Shown here: positions 1 to 10,874 of the stretch, piece by piece | How the letters are laid out: each line of letters begins with the position of its first letter | Numbering within the stretch: the first letter of the stretch is position 1 | Source: Gadus chalcogrammus | Lineage: Eukaryota; Chordata; Actinopteri; Gadiformes; Gadidae | NCBI RefSeq assembly: GCF_026213295.1 | Contig: NC_079413.1 | Location: 16,047,438 to 16,111,437 of the forward strand | Direction: 5' to 3' | DNA: 64,000 bases | Notes under the pieces: model-generated | Told to the model about the DNA's origin: nothing | What the model saw: only the letters and a program-made list of their open reading frames with translations | The model's database searches: none | Translations under genes and position numbers: made by a program

Positions 1-143
1 CGTTGTGTTTCAGGAGCATATGTTGCCGCATAGTATTTACTCTGGTAGCTCGATTTCGCTTGGCATATTTTACATTTCACCTTATGATCTTCTATTTCTT
101 TAAAGTATTTAAATTCTTCGCTGTGCTTTGCTTTAACCGCCAT
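1..143 (-). pseudogene. hAT transposase first exon: BED zinc finger (partial)
   Basis: A methionine codon at 143-141 opens a frame reading MAVKAKHSEEFKYF, then KVKCKIC. These are the aromatic residue and first cysteine pair of a BED zinc finger, the DNA-binding head of hAT transposases. The histidine half, MRQHMLLKH, is present but in a different frame, so there is a frameshift between the Cys and His pairs, at about 30-45. The frame runs out of the window. The lone BED half makes a hAT transposase much likelier than a host ZBED gene, particularly with a hAT terminus 244 bases upstream. Confidence 0.6.
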
Positions 144-387
144 CTATTAACTTTTTGAATTCTGGCGTGCCTGCACACGGCACGGCACGCGCCACACAGA
201 AATTTGATACATTTCATTTGCTTTGTGCCCACGGCATGCGTTAGTGGCGCCGCACAGAAAATTGATACATTTGCTTCAGGAAACTTTGTTTGTGTGTGTA
301 TATGCAAACTCGAGTTTGCCTGTCCACCAACCGAGTTAATTTGTAACGAGGAGTACTCGAGTAATCGATTCCTCACGCCCATCCCTA
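1..387 (-). mobile_element. 5' end of a hAT (Ac-like) DNA transposon, cut by the window edge
   Basis: Read on the minus strand, a TAGGGATGGGCG terminus starts at 387, the classic form of many hAT-Ac inverted repeats. About 240 bases of leader follow and then the start of a transposase at 143. The other terminus lies outside the window, so length and target duplication cannot be judged. The transposase start supports the terminus call. Confidence 0.6.
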
Positions 388-468
388 ATATATACACTTA
401 TCCTCTCTCTCTATACCTCTCTCTCTGTATGTATACATATGTATCTTAACATTTACACATGTATATAT

Positions 469-690
469 TAGAGCTGTCAAGCGATTAAAATATTTAATTG
501 TGATTAATCGCATTAATGTCATAGTTAACTCACGATTAATCGCAAATTATTTTTCTATGCTAAATATCCCTTGATTTTTTTGTCCCATAATTCTTCTCAT
601 TTTAATTATCTTATCAACATGGTGAGTGCATCGGCTTGCCTTGTGCAAATGATTTTTTATTGATAACAACATTGGCATATACTGATCAAA
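469..690. repeat. Dispersed repeat end with TTAATCGC motifs
   Basis: This segment starts GAGCTGTCAAGCGATTAAAA and holds three variants of a short self-complementary GATTAATCGC motif within 90 bases. From memory, this signature is common in vertebrate interspersed DNA elements, but I cannot name the family. It abuts the 5'-truncated LINE that follows. No protein is encoded. Confidence 0.4.
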
Positions 691-1055
691 CACACAACAC
701 TAGTTTCGACAACATTGTAGTTCATGTCGGCACCAACGATGCTAGGACAAGACAAACTGAGGTCACAAAAAGCAACATAGCTAGGCTTTGTGACTTCGCC
801 AGAAAGATGTGTCGGCATCGATTAATTCTCTCTGGCCCTCTACCCGATAAGGGTAATGATGAGCGTTATAGTAGACTATTGTCTCTAAATCGCTGGCTGG
901 CCCTATATAGCTCAGAGCAGGGCTTTGGTTTCATAGATAACTGGCCCTCCCTGTGGGGTCGCCCTGGTGTGCTCATGAGAGACGGCCTACACCCTACTGG
1001 GTTAGGTGCCTCAATTATGTCAAAAAACATAGATAGATGTCTTAGTCAGGCGTGA
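636..1055 (+). pseudogene. LINE ORF1 fragment with SGNH/GDSL-esterase-like domain
   Basis: The frame contains VVHVGTNDAR (the block III G-x-N motif of SGNH hydrolases), LSGPLPDKGND, and near its end DGLHPTGLGA, the D-x-x-H block carrying the catalytic Asp and His. Several CR1/L2-group LINEs carry such an esterase domain in ORF1, possibly for membrane or RNP handling. The block I GDS serine motif is missing because the element is truncated at its 5' end; the first ~20 residues come from flanking repeat DNA. The stop lies 30 bases before the foldback insertion. This copy cannot be functional. Confidence 0.75.
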
Positions 1056-1085
1056 CTCATCCACTCACAGCACGCTGGGCTGCAG

Positions 1086-1955
1086 GGGCCGGTTGCACCA
1101 ACTGGGCGTAAGCCTGGTCGTAACTACGCCTGGTCGTAACTTGGCGTTCTAAGTCCAACCTAACCGTTACGCCGGTTGCACCAACTGGGCTTAGCGTTCT
1201 TTTCACTAAGACCAGGCGTAAATCCTACGCCTGGTCAGGGGCAGGCGTAGAGTTGAAATTCCAGGCTGTTTCTATAGCAATTACATCCAATCCAATGCAA
1301 CTGCTCAGTACGCTTCACTAAACTGCATTTCAAAGCACAGCCGGCGATATGATCAGTGTTCACAGATCGACTGCCTGTCGGGAAGATATCGCTGGCCGAT
1401 TAGTCCGTTCTCAACTTATAATCAGTTGCGAATGTTGTTTTAACTATGTTTATATGTTTTATATAGGCCGACAAATTAAGCAAAACTCTCCTACAGTCTC
1501 AAAACAACTCAATTTAGCTCCGTGTCATTTGATAATGTTCAATGCATTGCTTCTGTCAAAAAGAACCATTCCCGTCTAAATGCCTGCTCGTCGTAAACCA
1601 GACATTACAAATACATATTTTAATTATATTCATTTGCAGTGTTTTATTGTTAGGCATTAACACAATTGATGAATGACAATGAGTGAACGAATGAATTATT
1701 TATTTCGGTGTCCAACAGCATGTCAAGTAAAATAGTAAACAGCTGTTGTCACGAGGTATCCTAGCAACGCGGTGATATGCGCATTACATGGAACATTCAC
1801 ATGGCCGCGCATGGCTAAGACCGGGCGTAGTTGAGACCAGTCGTAAGTCCCGTTGGTGCAACCGGCGTTAGTTCCATTCTAACGCCAGGTCGTAACTAAG
1901 ACCTACTTAGCAGTTACGACCAGGCCTAGTTACGCCCAGTTGGTGCAACCGGCCC
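1086..1955. mobile_element. Foldback non-autonomous DNA element with long inverted ends
   Basis: The left end GGGCCGGTTGCACCAACTGG and the right end are reverse complements. Imperfect inverted similarity built from repeated CCTGGTCGTAAC-type motifs extends ~150 bases inward on each side. The direct repeat CAG lies at 1083-1085 and 1956-1958, consistent with a 3-bp target duplication. It falls in the short spacer between ORF1 and ORF2 of the L2-like element. No coding capacity is visible. A 3-bp duplication hints at PIF/Harbinger relatives, but the target is not the usual TWA, so I leave it unclassified. Confidence 0.75.
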
Positions 1956-1982
1956 CAGGAGTTTAGTAAACCTGCTAGCAAC

Positions 1983-3445
1983 ATGATAGTCTACGTTGCA
2001 GAGTCTAGAACAGAGTCGAGAACAGCAGATGGGTTAGCTGAACCAGGATCTATTGCCCCAATTGTTTCAGAGCTGAGTTTTAACCGGACTCCCTCTGTAA
2101 CTAACGCTGTACCTATATGTACGGTGGTGCAAAACTGCATGTCAAACCGCATGTCAAATCGCATGTCAAATCGCATGGTAAATCGCATGGTAAATCGCAT
2201 GACGCATGACGCATCGCATGAAATTAACGCTGTACCTATATGTACAGTCGTGCAAAATCACATGTTAACTCGCATGACAGAGCTTAGTGTTAACCACACT
2301 CCCTCTGAAATTAACGCTGTACCTAGTACAGGCGTGCAAAATCGCATGGCAAATCGCATGATAAACCGCATGTCAAATCAAATACTAATAACTAACCGGA
2401 CTCCCCCTGAAATTAACACTGTACCTATATGTACGGTGGTGCGGCCCCGCTCTGTCTCGAGGTGTAAAACCCGCAGGCGAGCGCCGCGACCAGTATGTCC
2501 AACTCTGGCGATCCCACTGATCGCCTCAGAGCTGAGTGTTAACCAGACTCCCTCTGAAAATAACGCTGTACCTATATGTACGGTGGTGCGGCCTCGCGCT
2601 GTCTCGAGGTGTAAAACCCGCAGACGTGGGCCGCAACCAGTATGTCGAAACCGCGGTATCCCCTTGACCGCTTCAGAGCTGAGTGTTAACCGGACTCCCT
2701 CTGAAAATAATAAAAAGGAAGCACTCAGAATAGGGTTCATGAACATAAGGTCGCTTTCATCGAAGGCGCTCTTGGTCCATGATCTAATCATTGATAAAAA
2801 GATCGACATACTGGGGCTTTGTGAAACCTGGTTAAAAACAGATGAGTTTCTAGCCCTAAACGAAGCTACTCCACCCCATTACGTTAGCACCCAAGTATCT
2901 AGAGAAGTTAAGAAAGGTGGTGGAGTAGCCCTGATATCTAATTCTAACCTTAATTTAAAGCCAAAGAATAGATATATTTTCAGATCCTTCGAGGTGCTAG
3001 CGCTCTGCACCTCAGCTCCCAGAGAAGCAAAACGAGTTCCAGACTCTTTTGTTTTAGCTGTAGTATACCGTCCCCCAGGACCGTATTCAGTTTTTCTCGA
3101 TGAGTTTTCTGACTTTGCAGCTGATCTGGCTACATACTCAGACAATGTTTTGCTTATTGGGGATTTCAACATTCACGTGAATAACCCGTCTGATGCCCTC
3201 ACAAGGGCGTTTCTGTCCATTACAGATACGCTTGGCTTCAAACAGCTCGTCCAGCACCCAACCCACATCGGTTGAAACACGCTGGATCTCGTTCTGACCC
3301 GCGGTGTAGACATTTCACAGCTAGTGGTCTCTTCCTACACCTCAGCTTTATCAGACCATTTTTTGCTCACTTTCCAGGTGGTGGTATCCTGCCCCTGCAA
3401 CGATCAACAAGCTACTTTCAGCTGTCGCCGCATCACACCTGCAAC
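1983..3445 (+). pseudogene. LINE ORF2 N-terminal half: repeat region plus apurinic-type endonuclease
   Basis: After an ATG 25 bases past the foldback element, ~240 residues of repeated modules precede an exonuclease-endonuclease-phosphatase domain. The EN signatures are IGFMNIRSL, ILGLCETWL, VVYRPPG and LLIGDFNIHV, then after a TGA stop at 3273 the same frame continues with NTLDLVLTR and ALSDHFLL (the S-D-H block). The enzyme would nick target DNA for target-primed reverse transcription. The TGA occupies what is normally a glycine-type position and is the only stop in this half. The frame runs into the hAT insertion at 3446 and resumes in frame at 4988. Confidence 0.85.
2100..2710 (+). repeat. 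In-frame coding repeats ahead of the LINE endonuclease
   Basis: A ~100-150-base module is repeated about five times in frame, giving variants of ELSVNRTPSENNAVPICTVV, twice followed by RCKTRRR. Between the first two modules, about 2139-2215, is a 12-base tandem repeat (gcatgtcaaatc type) that translates as MSNR/MVNR repeats. All repeats stay in one frame without stops. Confidence 0.8.
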
Positions 3446-4037
3446 CAGTGGCGATTTTAGCCTGAAATTTCTGGTGGGGCAAATTTATATGACGTCATAT
3501 TACGTCACAAAAATAGAGGTAGCTGATTATTATAACAGTAGGCCTACGTATATAGACCAGTCAGGTATACTATGGGCTGCATTTTGAGTGCCAGCAGGGA
3601 GCAGACATCCTATTTCAAATACATTTCACATGCTTTAGCGCTCAGTACGACACAAAGATGTTGCCTATAATAATAATAATAATATTGCATTATATTTTAA
3701 ACGCACTATTCGTTCCAAAGAATCTCAGAGCGCCAACATGGTACGCACTATAATAATAGACATGTTTGTAAAGTGAGGGAGGATTGGTTGCCATTGGCCT
3801 GCTTGCACTGTTGGTGTATAGTGGCATAAGAATGTGAGACTCAAGTTGTTTCAGGGTGTTTTGGTGAACTACAAAATAGCAGGGAGGGGGTTATGTGAAT
3901 ACAATTTATACAAAGCCACCAGTGGCATCACTGTAATTTGAGAAGGAAAGGATGCAAAGCATATTAGTCAAATCAGGCCTACTATTGATTTGTAAAAGTA
4001 AATAAAAAAATCTGGGCCTATCATTGGGCCTAGATCT

Positions 4038-4091
4038 CGACAAGTGTCAAGATCACGTTGGTGCTCACCAACGTGATCTAGACACTTGTCG
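4038..4091. repeat. Near-perfect 26-bp-arm palindrome
   Basis: Arms 4038-4063 and 4066-4091 are reverse complements at 25 of 26 positions around a 2-base centre. It lies inside the hAT element at 3446-4979 and would form a strong hairpin in single strands. A second, smaller hairpin built on CTAGGGGCAA lies at about 4640-4668. Confidence 0.85.
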
Positions 4092-4206
4092 TGGCGTTTG
4101 GTTGCCCTATCCTGATTTTTCACATCAGTGAAACCATGAACAGCCCACGTTGGAGATTTCCTTCATAAGCAAACAGGGCCAGCAATACAGTCGATTGCTT
4201 GTAATG

Positions 4207-4443
4207 CTAATAATATAGCATTAAAGTAAAACAATTAGACAGACTGTCTGTCTTTGTTGTGCTCGCAGTTAGCCATGTCTTTCTTTCAAACCACTCCATC
4301 TTGAAATTTCGGTTTGTTTTCTCACCAGGCTGGTTCAGAATGAAGTCGTCTGGTCTGTGTGGTCCCAAACGTTTTATTTCTAATTTTTCTTCCTGCGGCA
4401 ATGTGCTGAATTGCACCCTCAGCAAATAATCTACGTTATTCAT
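4207..4443 (-). pseudogene. hAT transposase N-terminal remnant (TTF-type, ZMYM1-like)
   Basis: The minus-strand frame contains KRLGPHRPDDF, then FKMEWFERKTWLTAS. This pattern is typical of the TTF-type zinc-finger region of hAT transposases related to vertebrate ZMYM1/ZMYM5-like proteins. The frame diverges where the next Cys-x-x-Cys should follow, and no downstream catalytic domain exists in the element. It is a fossil of the autonomous parent, consistent with the hAT termini around it. Confidence 0.6.
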
Positions 4444-4987
4444 GGTTATTCATTAATTAAAAAACTCTTTCAAAATTGTGTAAAATCTACTGATAGCGAA
4501 CTCTTCTGTAAATCTCCTGTAACTCCTGATGTCACTCTCACTGTATGTTTTTTTTGCTTAGTCTCGGGGTAGAGTTCTCGCGGGTTTCGCATTATCCCAG
4601 TCTACATTACGTAGAATACGTAGATTACGCAGTTAACGTCTAGGGGCAAATTTGAAATTGCCCCTAGCCTCAATGTTAACTTTGGCCGGTGTGGTTCGCG
4701 CTCATTGGTGTTTCTATGGTAACGGTGGGGCAGCGTGTGTCTTTGCCCCTCCGGAAACAAGAAACGGAAATATAGACATAACGTTCATTCAAGCAAGCAC
4801 ACAGGCAGTAGAACACACAAATCAAATTACTACAAAACAAGGCAATAATGCTTGTGAGTCAAGTTTATTCACACAAATATGTACGCTACTTTGCATATAA
4901 AAATATATATATAGTTTGCCACGAAGTAGGAATGGATTGAGCCTTCTGCTCAACAGCGCCTAATGTAGAAACGCCACTGCCTGCAAC

Positions 4988-6599
4988 CATTACAGCTATG
5001 GCAGATAAGTTAACTAGTTCACTTGCACCTCTCTGTAACTATAGTGGTTCTGTGGAGTGTCTTACTGATGACCTCAACATTGCCTTGTCTGTTGCCATTG
5101 ATTCAGTTGCTCCGCACGTAACTAAAAAACGAACATTGAAAAAACCAGCTCCTTGGTTTAATGCAGAAACGCGCATTTTGAAGCGAAACTGCAGGATCCT
5201 TGAACGTAAATGGCGCTCGGCTAAACTTGAGGTCTTTCATCTTGCTTGGCATAATAGTCTGATCACCTATAAGGGTGCGCTGACTATTGCCAGGAACGCC
5301 TACTATTCTAGTATCATTAATTTGAATATAAATAATCCTACATTTCTTTTTGACACGGTGAGGAGTCTCACTCAGAAACAGAATCAGACCTTAGGCTCCT
5401 CGATCGTGGCAGGTGAATTCATGGATTTCTTTGAGAATAAGATTCAATCAATTAGAGAGGAAATTGATGCTTGCCGTGCGGCTAATCCTAAACATCCTGT
5501 GGGGCAGGATGGGGTCCTGCCAAGTAGGATGGTGAACTCTGACGCAACTCTTTTGGAGTTTAAGGCAATTTCTTTGGTGGAACTTGAAAGGTTGATAAAG
5601 GCCTCAAAGCCAACAACTTGTATGTTGGATCCTCTCCCTTCCAGGGTTCTTAAGGAACTTCTTCCAACGGTGGGGCCTGTTATCCTCTCGCTTATGAATC
5701 TTTCGTTTTCAACGGGAATTGTTCCCTCCAATTTCAAGGCTGCGGTGTTAAAACCGCTACTCAAAAAGCCTGGTCTAGATCCTGAATTAATCAGGAACTA
5801 TCGGCCTATATCGAATCTGCCCTTCCTGTCCAAGGTACAGGAAAGGATTGTAGCGAAGCAAATTGTTGATTATCTGACTAGGAATAATCTCTTCAAACCT
5901 TTCCAGTCGGGGTTCAGGAATTTCCACTCAACTGAAACTGCTATTACAAGAGTTGTAAATGACATCCTTTTAGCTTTGGATAAAAATACAAGCACAATGC
6001 TTGTGCTGCTGGACCTGAGCGCTGCGTTTGATACGATCGACCACAGCACTCTTCTTCACCGTCTTGAACACTATGTTGGTTTCGGGGGTACGGCTCTTGG
6101 TTGGCTTGAATCGTACCTCACCGATAGAACCCAATTTGTGCTTCATGAGGGTGCAGAATCAAAGCGCGGTAAATTGCGCTTTGGCGTACCACAAGGGTCG
6201 GTTCTTGGTCCATTACTTTTTGCAATTTATATGCTTCCCCTGGGTGACGTTATCCGCAGCTTCGGAATTAGTTTCCATTGCTATGCGGATGACACCCAGC
6301 TCTACATTCCTGTAGATTCCGGGGACTCGGGCCAGATTCAAAGGGTTGAGTCCTGTCTAGATGCTGTGAAGGGCTGGATGTCACAAAACTTCCTACAGCT
6401 TAATACTGGGAAGACAGAGCTGATGATTATCGGCTCGAAGCGGGACCGGGAAAAGTTTGAGGATGTCTCTCTGTGGTTGGATGGCTTCGCCATCCCACAG
6501 AATGCATCCGTCAAAAATCTTTTTGTGCTATGCTTTGACCAACATATAAGAAGTATAACTAGAATTGCCTTTTTCCATATACAAATAAAATTGAATTGA
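4988..6599 (+). pseudogene. LINE ORF2 C-terminal half: reverse transcriptase
   Basis: The frame resumes exactly where the hAT element ends. It shows RNYRPISNLPFLSK, FQSGFRNFHSTETA, LLDLSAAFDTIDH (catalytic Asp), GVPQGSVLGPLLF, CYADDTQLY (the YADD active site) and LQLNTGKTELM. It therefore holds a complete RT palm. After SVKNL the normal continuation is lost: a short block, FDQHIRSITRIAFFHI, follows and then the A-rich tail, so the ~250-residue C-terminal region is deleted. No internal stop occurs before this deletion. A second copy of the family, starting at 63671, is highly similar. Confidence 0.88.
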
Positions 6600-6609
6600 A
6601 TTGAATTTT

Positions 6610-6661
<52 letters not shown>

Positions 6662-6700
6662 AATACATTTATATACATATATATATCTATACAAACCTAA
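6600..6700. repeat. (TA)n microsatellite after the LINE tail
   Basis: Alternating TA runs occupy about 6613-6655 with a second imperfect run to 6692, immediately after the ATTGAA repeats of the LINE 3' end. Such arrays commonly grow from LINE tails. Confidence 0.9.
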
Positions 6701-7570
6701 ATATCTAATCCAATTGATGACTTGTAAACTATGTAAAATCACAAAATATACCCTACTTAAGTTATTGACCTTATAAAACAATAATCTAATATGTATACCG
6801 TATATACGCTATACATAGATTCAAATACACACACACACACACATGCACACATCAAGACCGCAAACATACTAATCAAACGCCTCATTCTAACAATTGTCGT
6901 GGCAATTTCTGTATCAGATATTGCGTCTAAACAGATGAGATATTTAGATGCAAAAAGCACAAAATACTGTTGACAATTAGTGGTCATATATATTTGTAAT
7001 AAAAGTACGAACAAAGATACATCACAACATGCATCAACAAACAATTAAACAGGCATACATTACAATAATCTGAGGCCTCAGATGGGAGCTTCTCGTTGCG
7101 TCTTACTTCATACTCTAAAGGTACGCTCAGACAAGTCCACTGAGTCTTCCAATCAATGAGTTATTATTCACTTCGGTTGGGTCCTGAAGGGGGTGGTCCC
7201 CCAATACTAAAAGTCTTTGTTCACCAGATTGTTATCTTTACAGTTGAAGCTCCCCCCCCGAGGCTAAGGTGGGGTCGGCGGCCGTGCAATGTAACCCTCT
7301 GACTTTGTTGACGCTAGCCAGTGTCGAGGAACAGGCCCATACATCAAAGCATTGCTTGGAAGCTGATTACAACACACGAAAGATAAAGAAAGGGCAGGCA
7401 ATCAAAATGCATCACACGACCCTTGACGGTTTACACTTTAGATGACCCACAAGGAGTAGAACGTAGGCCCTATATAAAATTACACAGAATAGCAACAAAA
7501 CTTAAATTCATACATAGACCAAAACAATACAACATGTGGATTTTCCATCACACCATCAACCACTCATTCA
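6701..7570. other. Unannotated spacer
   Basis: I see no coding signal, RNA gene or recognisable element here beyond a short (AC)n run at about 6826-6842 and a C-rich patch near 7250. It is mostly AT-rich unique-looking sequence. Confidence 0.5.
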
Positions 7571-7577
7571 GATCTAG

Positions 7578-7784
7578 CCCCCCCCCCCCCCCCCCCCCCC
7601 TCCCTCCCTCCCCTCTCCCGCTGTGAGCTGTCAACAGGTAGAGTTGCAGAGCAAGCAGAGTGGAGCAGGAGAGAGGCGGGGGTGTGTGGGGGGGGGGATG
7701 GGGGAGGTCCATTCAGGACGTCCCGGGACCACACAGAACCCAAAGCTCAGATTACACCACATAATGAAAGGCCTGGCTCAGCAG

Positions 7785-7868
<84 letters not shown>
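7578..7868. repeat. Poly-C tract and (CT)n microsatellite
   Basis: A run of more than 20 C grading into CCCT repeats lies at about 7578-7618. An almost pure (CT)n array of about 80 bases lies at 7789-7868, followed by a short (GT)n. Apparent proteins across them are repeat translations. Confidence 0.95.
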
Positions 7869-7869
<1 letters not shown>

Positions 7870-8269
7870 ACACAGTGTGTGTGTGTGTTAATTACATTAT
7901 AAGTATGACTCCCTCAGTAAATAGTGATGATTGTTGAAGGGCCTCTCTAAGGGTTTAGTGGATCAGCCATCAGAAGGTGTTTCATCACTTCCAGCCCCAG
8001 CTGTTGGCTGAGCACCAACTGTTGCCCGGACCCCCTCCATAGTGACAACATGAACAGATACATCATCCATCCCACTGTCATTAAAGGACAAATCCGGTGT
8101 TAAATGGATCTGGGATATGTTTAGGGTTACGAGTTGGATTCTTTGTTTGGGAGCAAAAAAACGCGTATAGACGCATTCTTAAGCGGGCTGTTTTAAGCCG
8201 ATTCTACCGAAACGCTATAAACATGGATGCCTCGTTTTATATGTTAAGACCCTTATTCTATTTTTTTTT

Positions 8270-10602
8270 TAAAAAGGCCATCTCCTTGCTACCACCTCTA
8301 AACCCATGTTCTGCTGATGATCTTGTAGAAAACTTTAATTTGAAAATTTTGAAAGTCATAGATGTCATTGCACCTTATAAGGTTAAAACGATTTCTGGAA
8401 AGCAAAAGGCACCCTGGAGAAAAAATGCTTCTGTAACAGCACAGAAAAAATAATGCAGGAAGGTTGAACGCATCTGGCGTAAAACAAAACTTCATATTCA
8501 CCATGATATCTATAAAGAGAGCCTCCGTGCCTACAATTTAGACTTAAAAAATGCTAGAGAAACATTTTTCTCCAATATCATTAAAACCAACACTAATAAT
8601 GCAAAAACCCTATTTGCAACTGTTGACAGACTGACCAACCCCCCAACAGAAATTCCACCTGATCTCCATTCCACGCAGAAATGCAATGAGTTTGCAGCTT
8701 TTTATATTGATAAAATTGAAGGTATCAGACGCGCCATCAATATCTCCACGTCAAACAAAAATGTTGGACTACCACCCTGTTCAGGCAAAAATTACGTGGC
8801 AAGGATGGCATGCTTTGATGTTATAGACTCTCAAAATCTTGTGGAAACTGTGACACAACTAAAGCCATCCACCTGTTGCCTTGATACTATACCTACCAAC
8901 CTCTTTAAGAATGTTTTCGACTGCCTAGCAGTAGACATATTGCAGATAGTTAACAACTCTCTCCAGTCAGGCAAGTTCCCAAAAGCTTTGAAAACTGCAG
9001 TTATTAAACCCCTTTTAAAAAAGCGGAGCCTAGATGCCTCTATTATTAACAACTACAGACCAATATCAAATCTACCCTTCATAAGTAAAATCATTGAGAA
9101 AGTTGTCCTCCAGCAACTAAATCACTTCCTGGCATCAACTGGTTGCTATGACACCTTCCAATCAGGATTTCGACCCCTGCACAGCACTGAGACCGCCCTT
9201 ATTAAAGTTGTAAACGACATCCGTCTTAACACAGACTCTGGCAAAACCTCAATACTAATGCTACTTGACCTCAGTGCTGCATTCGACACTGTAGACCATA
9301 CATTACTTCTGGAAAGGTTAGAAAACTGGGTGGGGCTTTCAGGCACTGTCTTAAATTGGTTCAGGTCCTACCTACAAAATAGGAACTACTTTGTTTCCAT
9401 TGGCGACTTTGTATCAGAATCAACCAACGTGACATGTGGAGTCCCACAAGGTTCGATCTTAGGACCCTCTTTATTCAACATCTACATGCTCCCACTAGGG
9501 CAAATCATGCAAAATAACAATATTGACCATCATTGCTATGCTGATGACACGCAAATCTATGTATCGCTATCACCAAATGACTATCGGCCCATAGATCTGC
9601 TGTGCCAGTGCATTGAGCAAGTGAAGGAATGGATGTGCCGAAATTTCCTTCAACTAAATGAGGACAAAACAGAGATAATTGTATTTGGTTCTAAAACGGA
9701 AAGGCTTAAAGTAACCCAACACCTTCACTCTCTGTCCCTGAAAACCTCAATCAAAGCCAGAAATCTAGGGGTTATCATGGATTCAGATTTACATTTTGAC
9801 AGTCACATCAAATCAGTTACAAAATCGGCATATTATCACCTTAAAAATGTAGCAAGACTTAGAGGGCTCATGTCCACCGAAGACTTACAAAAAATTGTAC
9901 ATGCCTTTATCACTAGTAAGCTTGATTACTGCAATGGTCTCCTCACAGGTCTCCCAAAACAAACTCTGAGGAAGCTTCAGCTTGTTCAGAATGCTGCTGC
10001 TAGAGTTCTAACAAAGACCAAAAAATGTGATCATATTACACCAATTCTGAAATCGTTACATTGGCTTCCTGTAGGTCAGAGAATTGATTTTAAAATCATG
10101 TTGCTAACCTATAAATCCCTACATGGTTTAGGCCCAAAATATTTAACTGATATGCTTCCACTACATCAGCCTTCTAGACCACTAAGATCCTCTGAGACCA
10201 ATCTGTTAATTATCCCCAGAGTAAACACAAAACATGGGAAAGCAGGATTTAGTTACTATGCAACAAATAGCTGGAATAAACTCCCAGAGGATTTAAGACT
10301 TGCCCCAACTCTGAGCACCTTTAAAACAAGACTGAAGACTTTTATGTTTGCTATAGCCTTCTGCTAAAATCTTAAATACATTGCACTTTCTAAAAAGCTT
10401 TTTTAACTTTGCCTCTATTTTCTATTTTAATACTAAAATGCCTTTTTCTAATTTACCCATTTCTTTGCATATGTTTTTCTTTTACTTATCTATTATTATT
10501 TTATTTTATTGTATGACAATGTTTATATGTGAAGCACTTTGAGTCTGCCTTGTGTATGAAAAGTGCTATATAAATAAAGTTGCCTTGCCTTGCCTTGCCT
10601 AC
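8270..10602 (+). mobile_element. L2-like LINE, 5'-truncated, with complete 3' end
   Basis: The element starts inside ORF2, downstream of the endonuclease, and runs through RT to a typical short 3' UTR. That UTR ends in GTGCTATATAAATAAAGTTG followed by TTGCC repeats (10575-10602), the structured tail recognised by L2-type machinery. It lies inside the foldback element at 8085-10762. It is a different subfamily from the L2-like element at 690-6600. Confidence 0.88.
8271..10367 (+). pseudogene. L2 ORF2 reverse transcriptase with one premature stop
   Basis: One frame runs from about 8271 to the TAA at 10365 and is broken only by a TAA at 8451, between APWRKNASV-type sequence and RKVERIW. From 8796 it reads cleanly for 523 residues. 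Motifs are NNYRPISNLPFISK, FQSGFRPLHSTETA, LLDLSAAFDTVDH, GVPQGSILGPSLF, CYADDTQIY, LQLNEDKTEI, then the C-terminal region SKLDYCNGLLTGLP, LQLVQNAAAR, LHWLPVGQRI and SWNKLPEDLR. All RT catalytic residues are present, so it is a recent copy killed mainly by truncation and the one stop. Confidence 0.9.
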
Positions 10603-10874
10603 GACCAAAGAAGGGTCGGGCTACTACTACTTTTGATAAAATCGGCTAAAAACAGCCAACTGAAGAATGCATCTATCTGCGTTTTTTGTGCTCCAAATCG
10701 AACGTTCCAACTCGTTATCATACCAAACATATCCCAAATCCATTTTGCACTGGAATAGTCCTTTAAGGCCCCTCCCACAGGCCCCTATGCCCCACAAACG
10801 ACCCCACCAGCAGAACACATTCATCCATTCATCCTTTATACATGAGGAATCGAAGATTACCAAATGAAAGCCCT

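Larger units (their letters stand above)
3446..4979 (-). mobile_element. Internally deleted hAT element inside LINE ORF2
   Basis: The ends are CAGTGGCG and its exact reverse complement CGCCACTG. The 8-base direct repeat CCTGCAAC flanks them (3438-3445 and 4980-4987), the diagnostic hAT duplication size. Removing the element and one repeat joins the LINE codons in frame, so both bounds are exact. The 1,534-bp interior keeps only a short transposase N-terminal remnant (4207-4443, minus) plus two hairpins, so it is non-autonomous. Confidence 0.93.
690..6600 (+). mobile_element. L2-like non-LTR retrotransposon, interrupted twice
   Basis: Three coding pieces lie in LINE order on one strand: an ORF1 esterase fragment (to 1055), an ORF2 endonuclease (1983-3445) and an ORF2 reverse transcriptase (4988-6535). 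A foldback element (1086-1955) sits in the ORF1/ORF2 spacer and a hAT element (3446-4979) sits inside ORF2. Without these inserts the ORF1-ORF2 gap is under 60 bases and ORF2 is collinear. The 3' end is internally deleted: sequence jumps from the early RT-distal region to a short AATAAAATTGAATTGAA tail. A near-identical relative starts at 63671. The clade call (L2 rather than CR1 or Rex1) rests on remembered LDLSAAFDT and NIRSL motifs. Confidence 0.85.
8085..10762. mobile_element. TTAA-flanked foldback DNA element carrying a LINE
   Basis: The left arm (8085 to about 8235) and the right arm (about 10602-10762) are ~150-base imperfect inverted repeats: AGGACAAATCC... against ...CCAGTGCAA, with shared GGGATATGTTT, ACGAGTTGGA and AACGCGTATAGACGCATTCTT-like blocks. 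TTAA stands directly outside both ends (8081-8084 and 10763-10766), matching a piggyBac- or Kolobok-type target. The interior is almost wholly an L2-like LINE that must have inserted later. No transposase of its own is visible. Confidence 0.7.
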
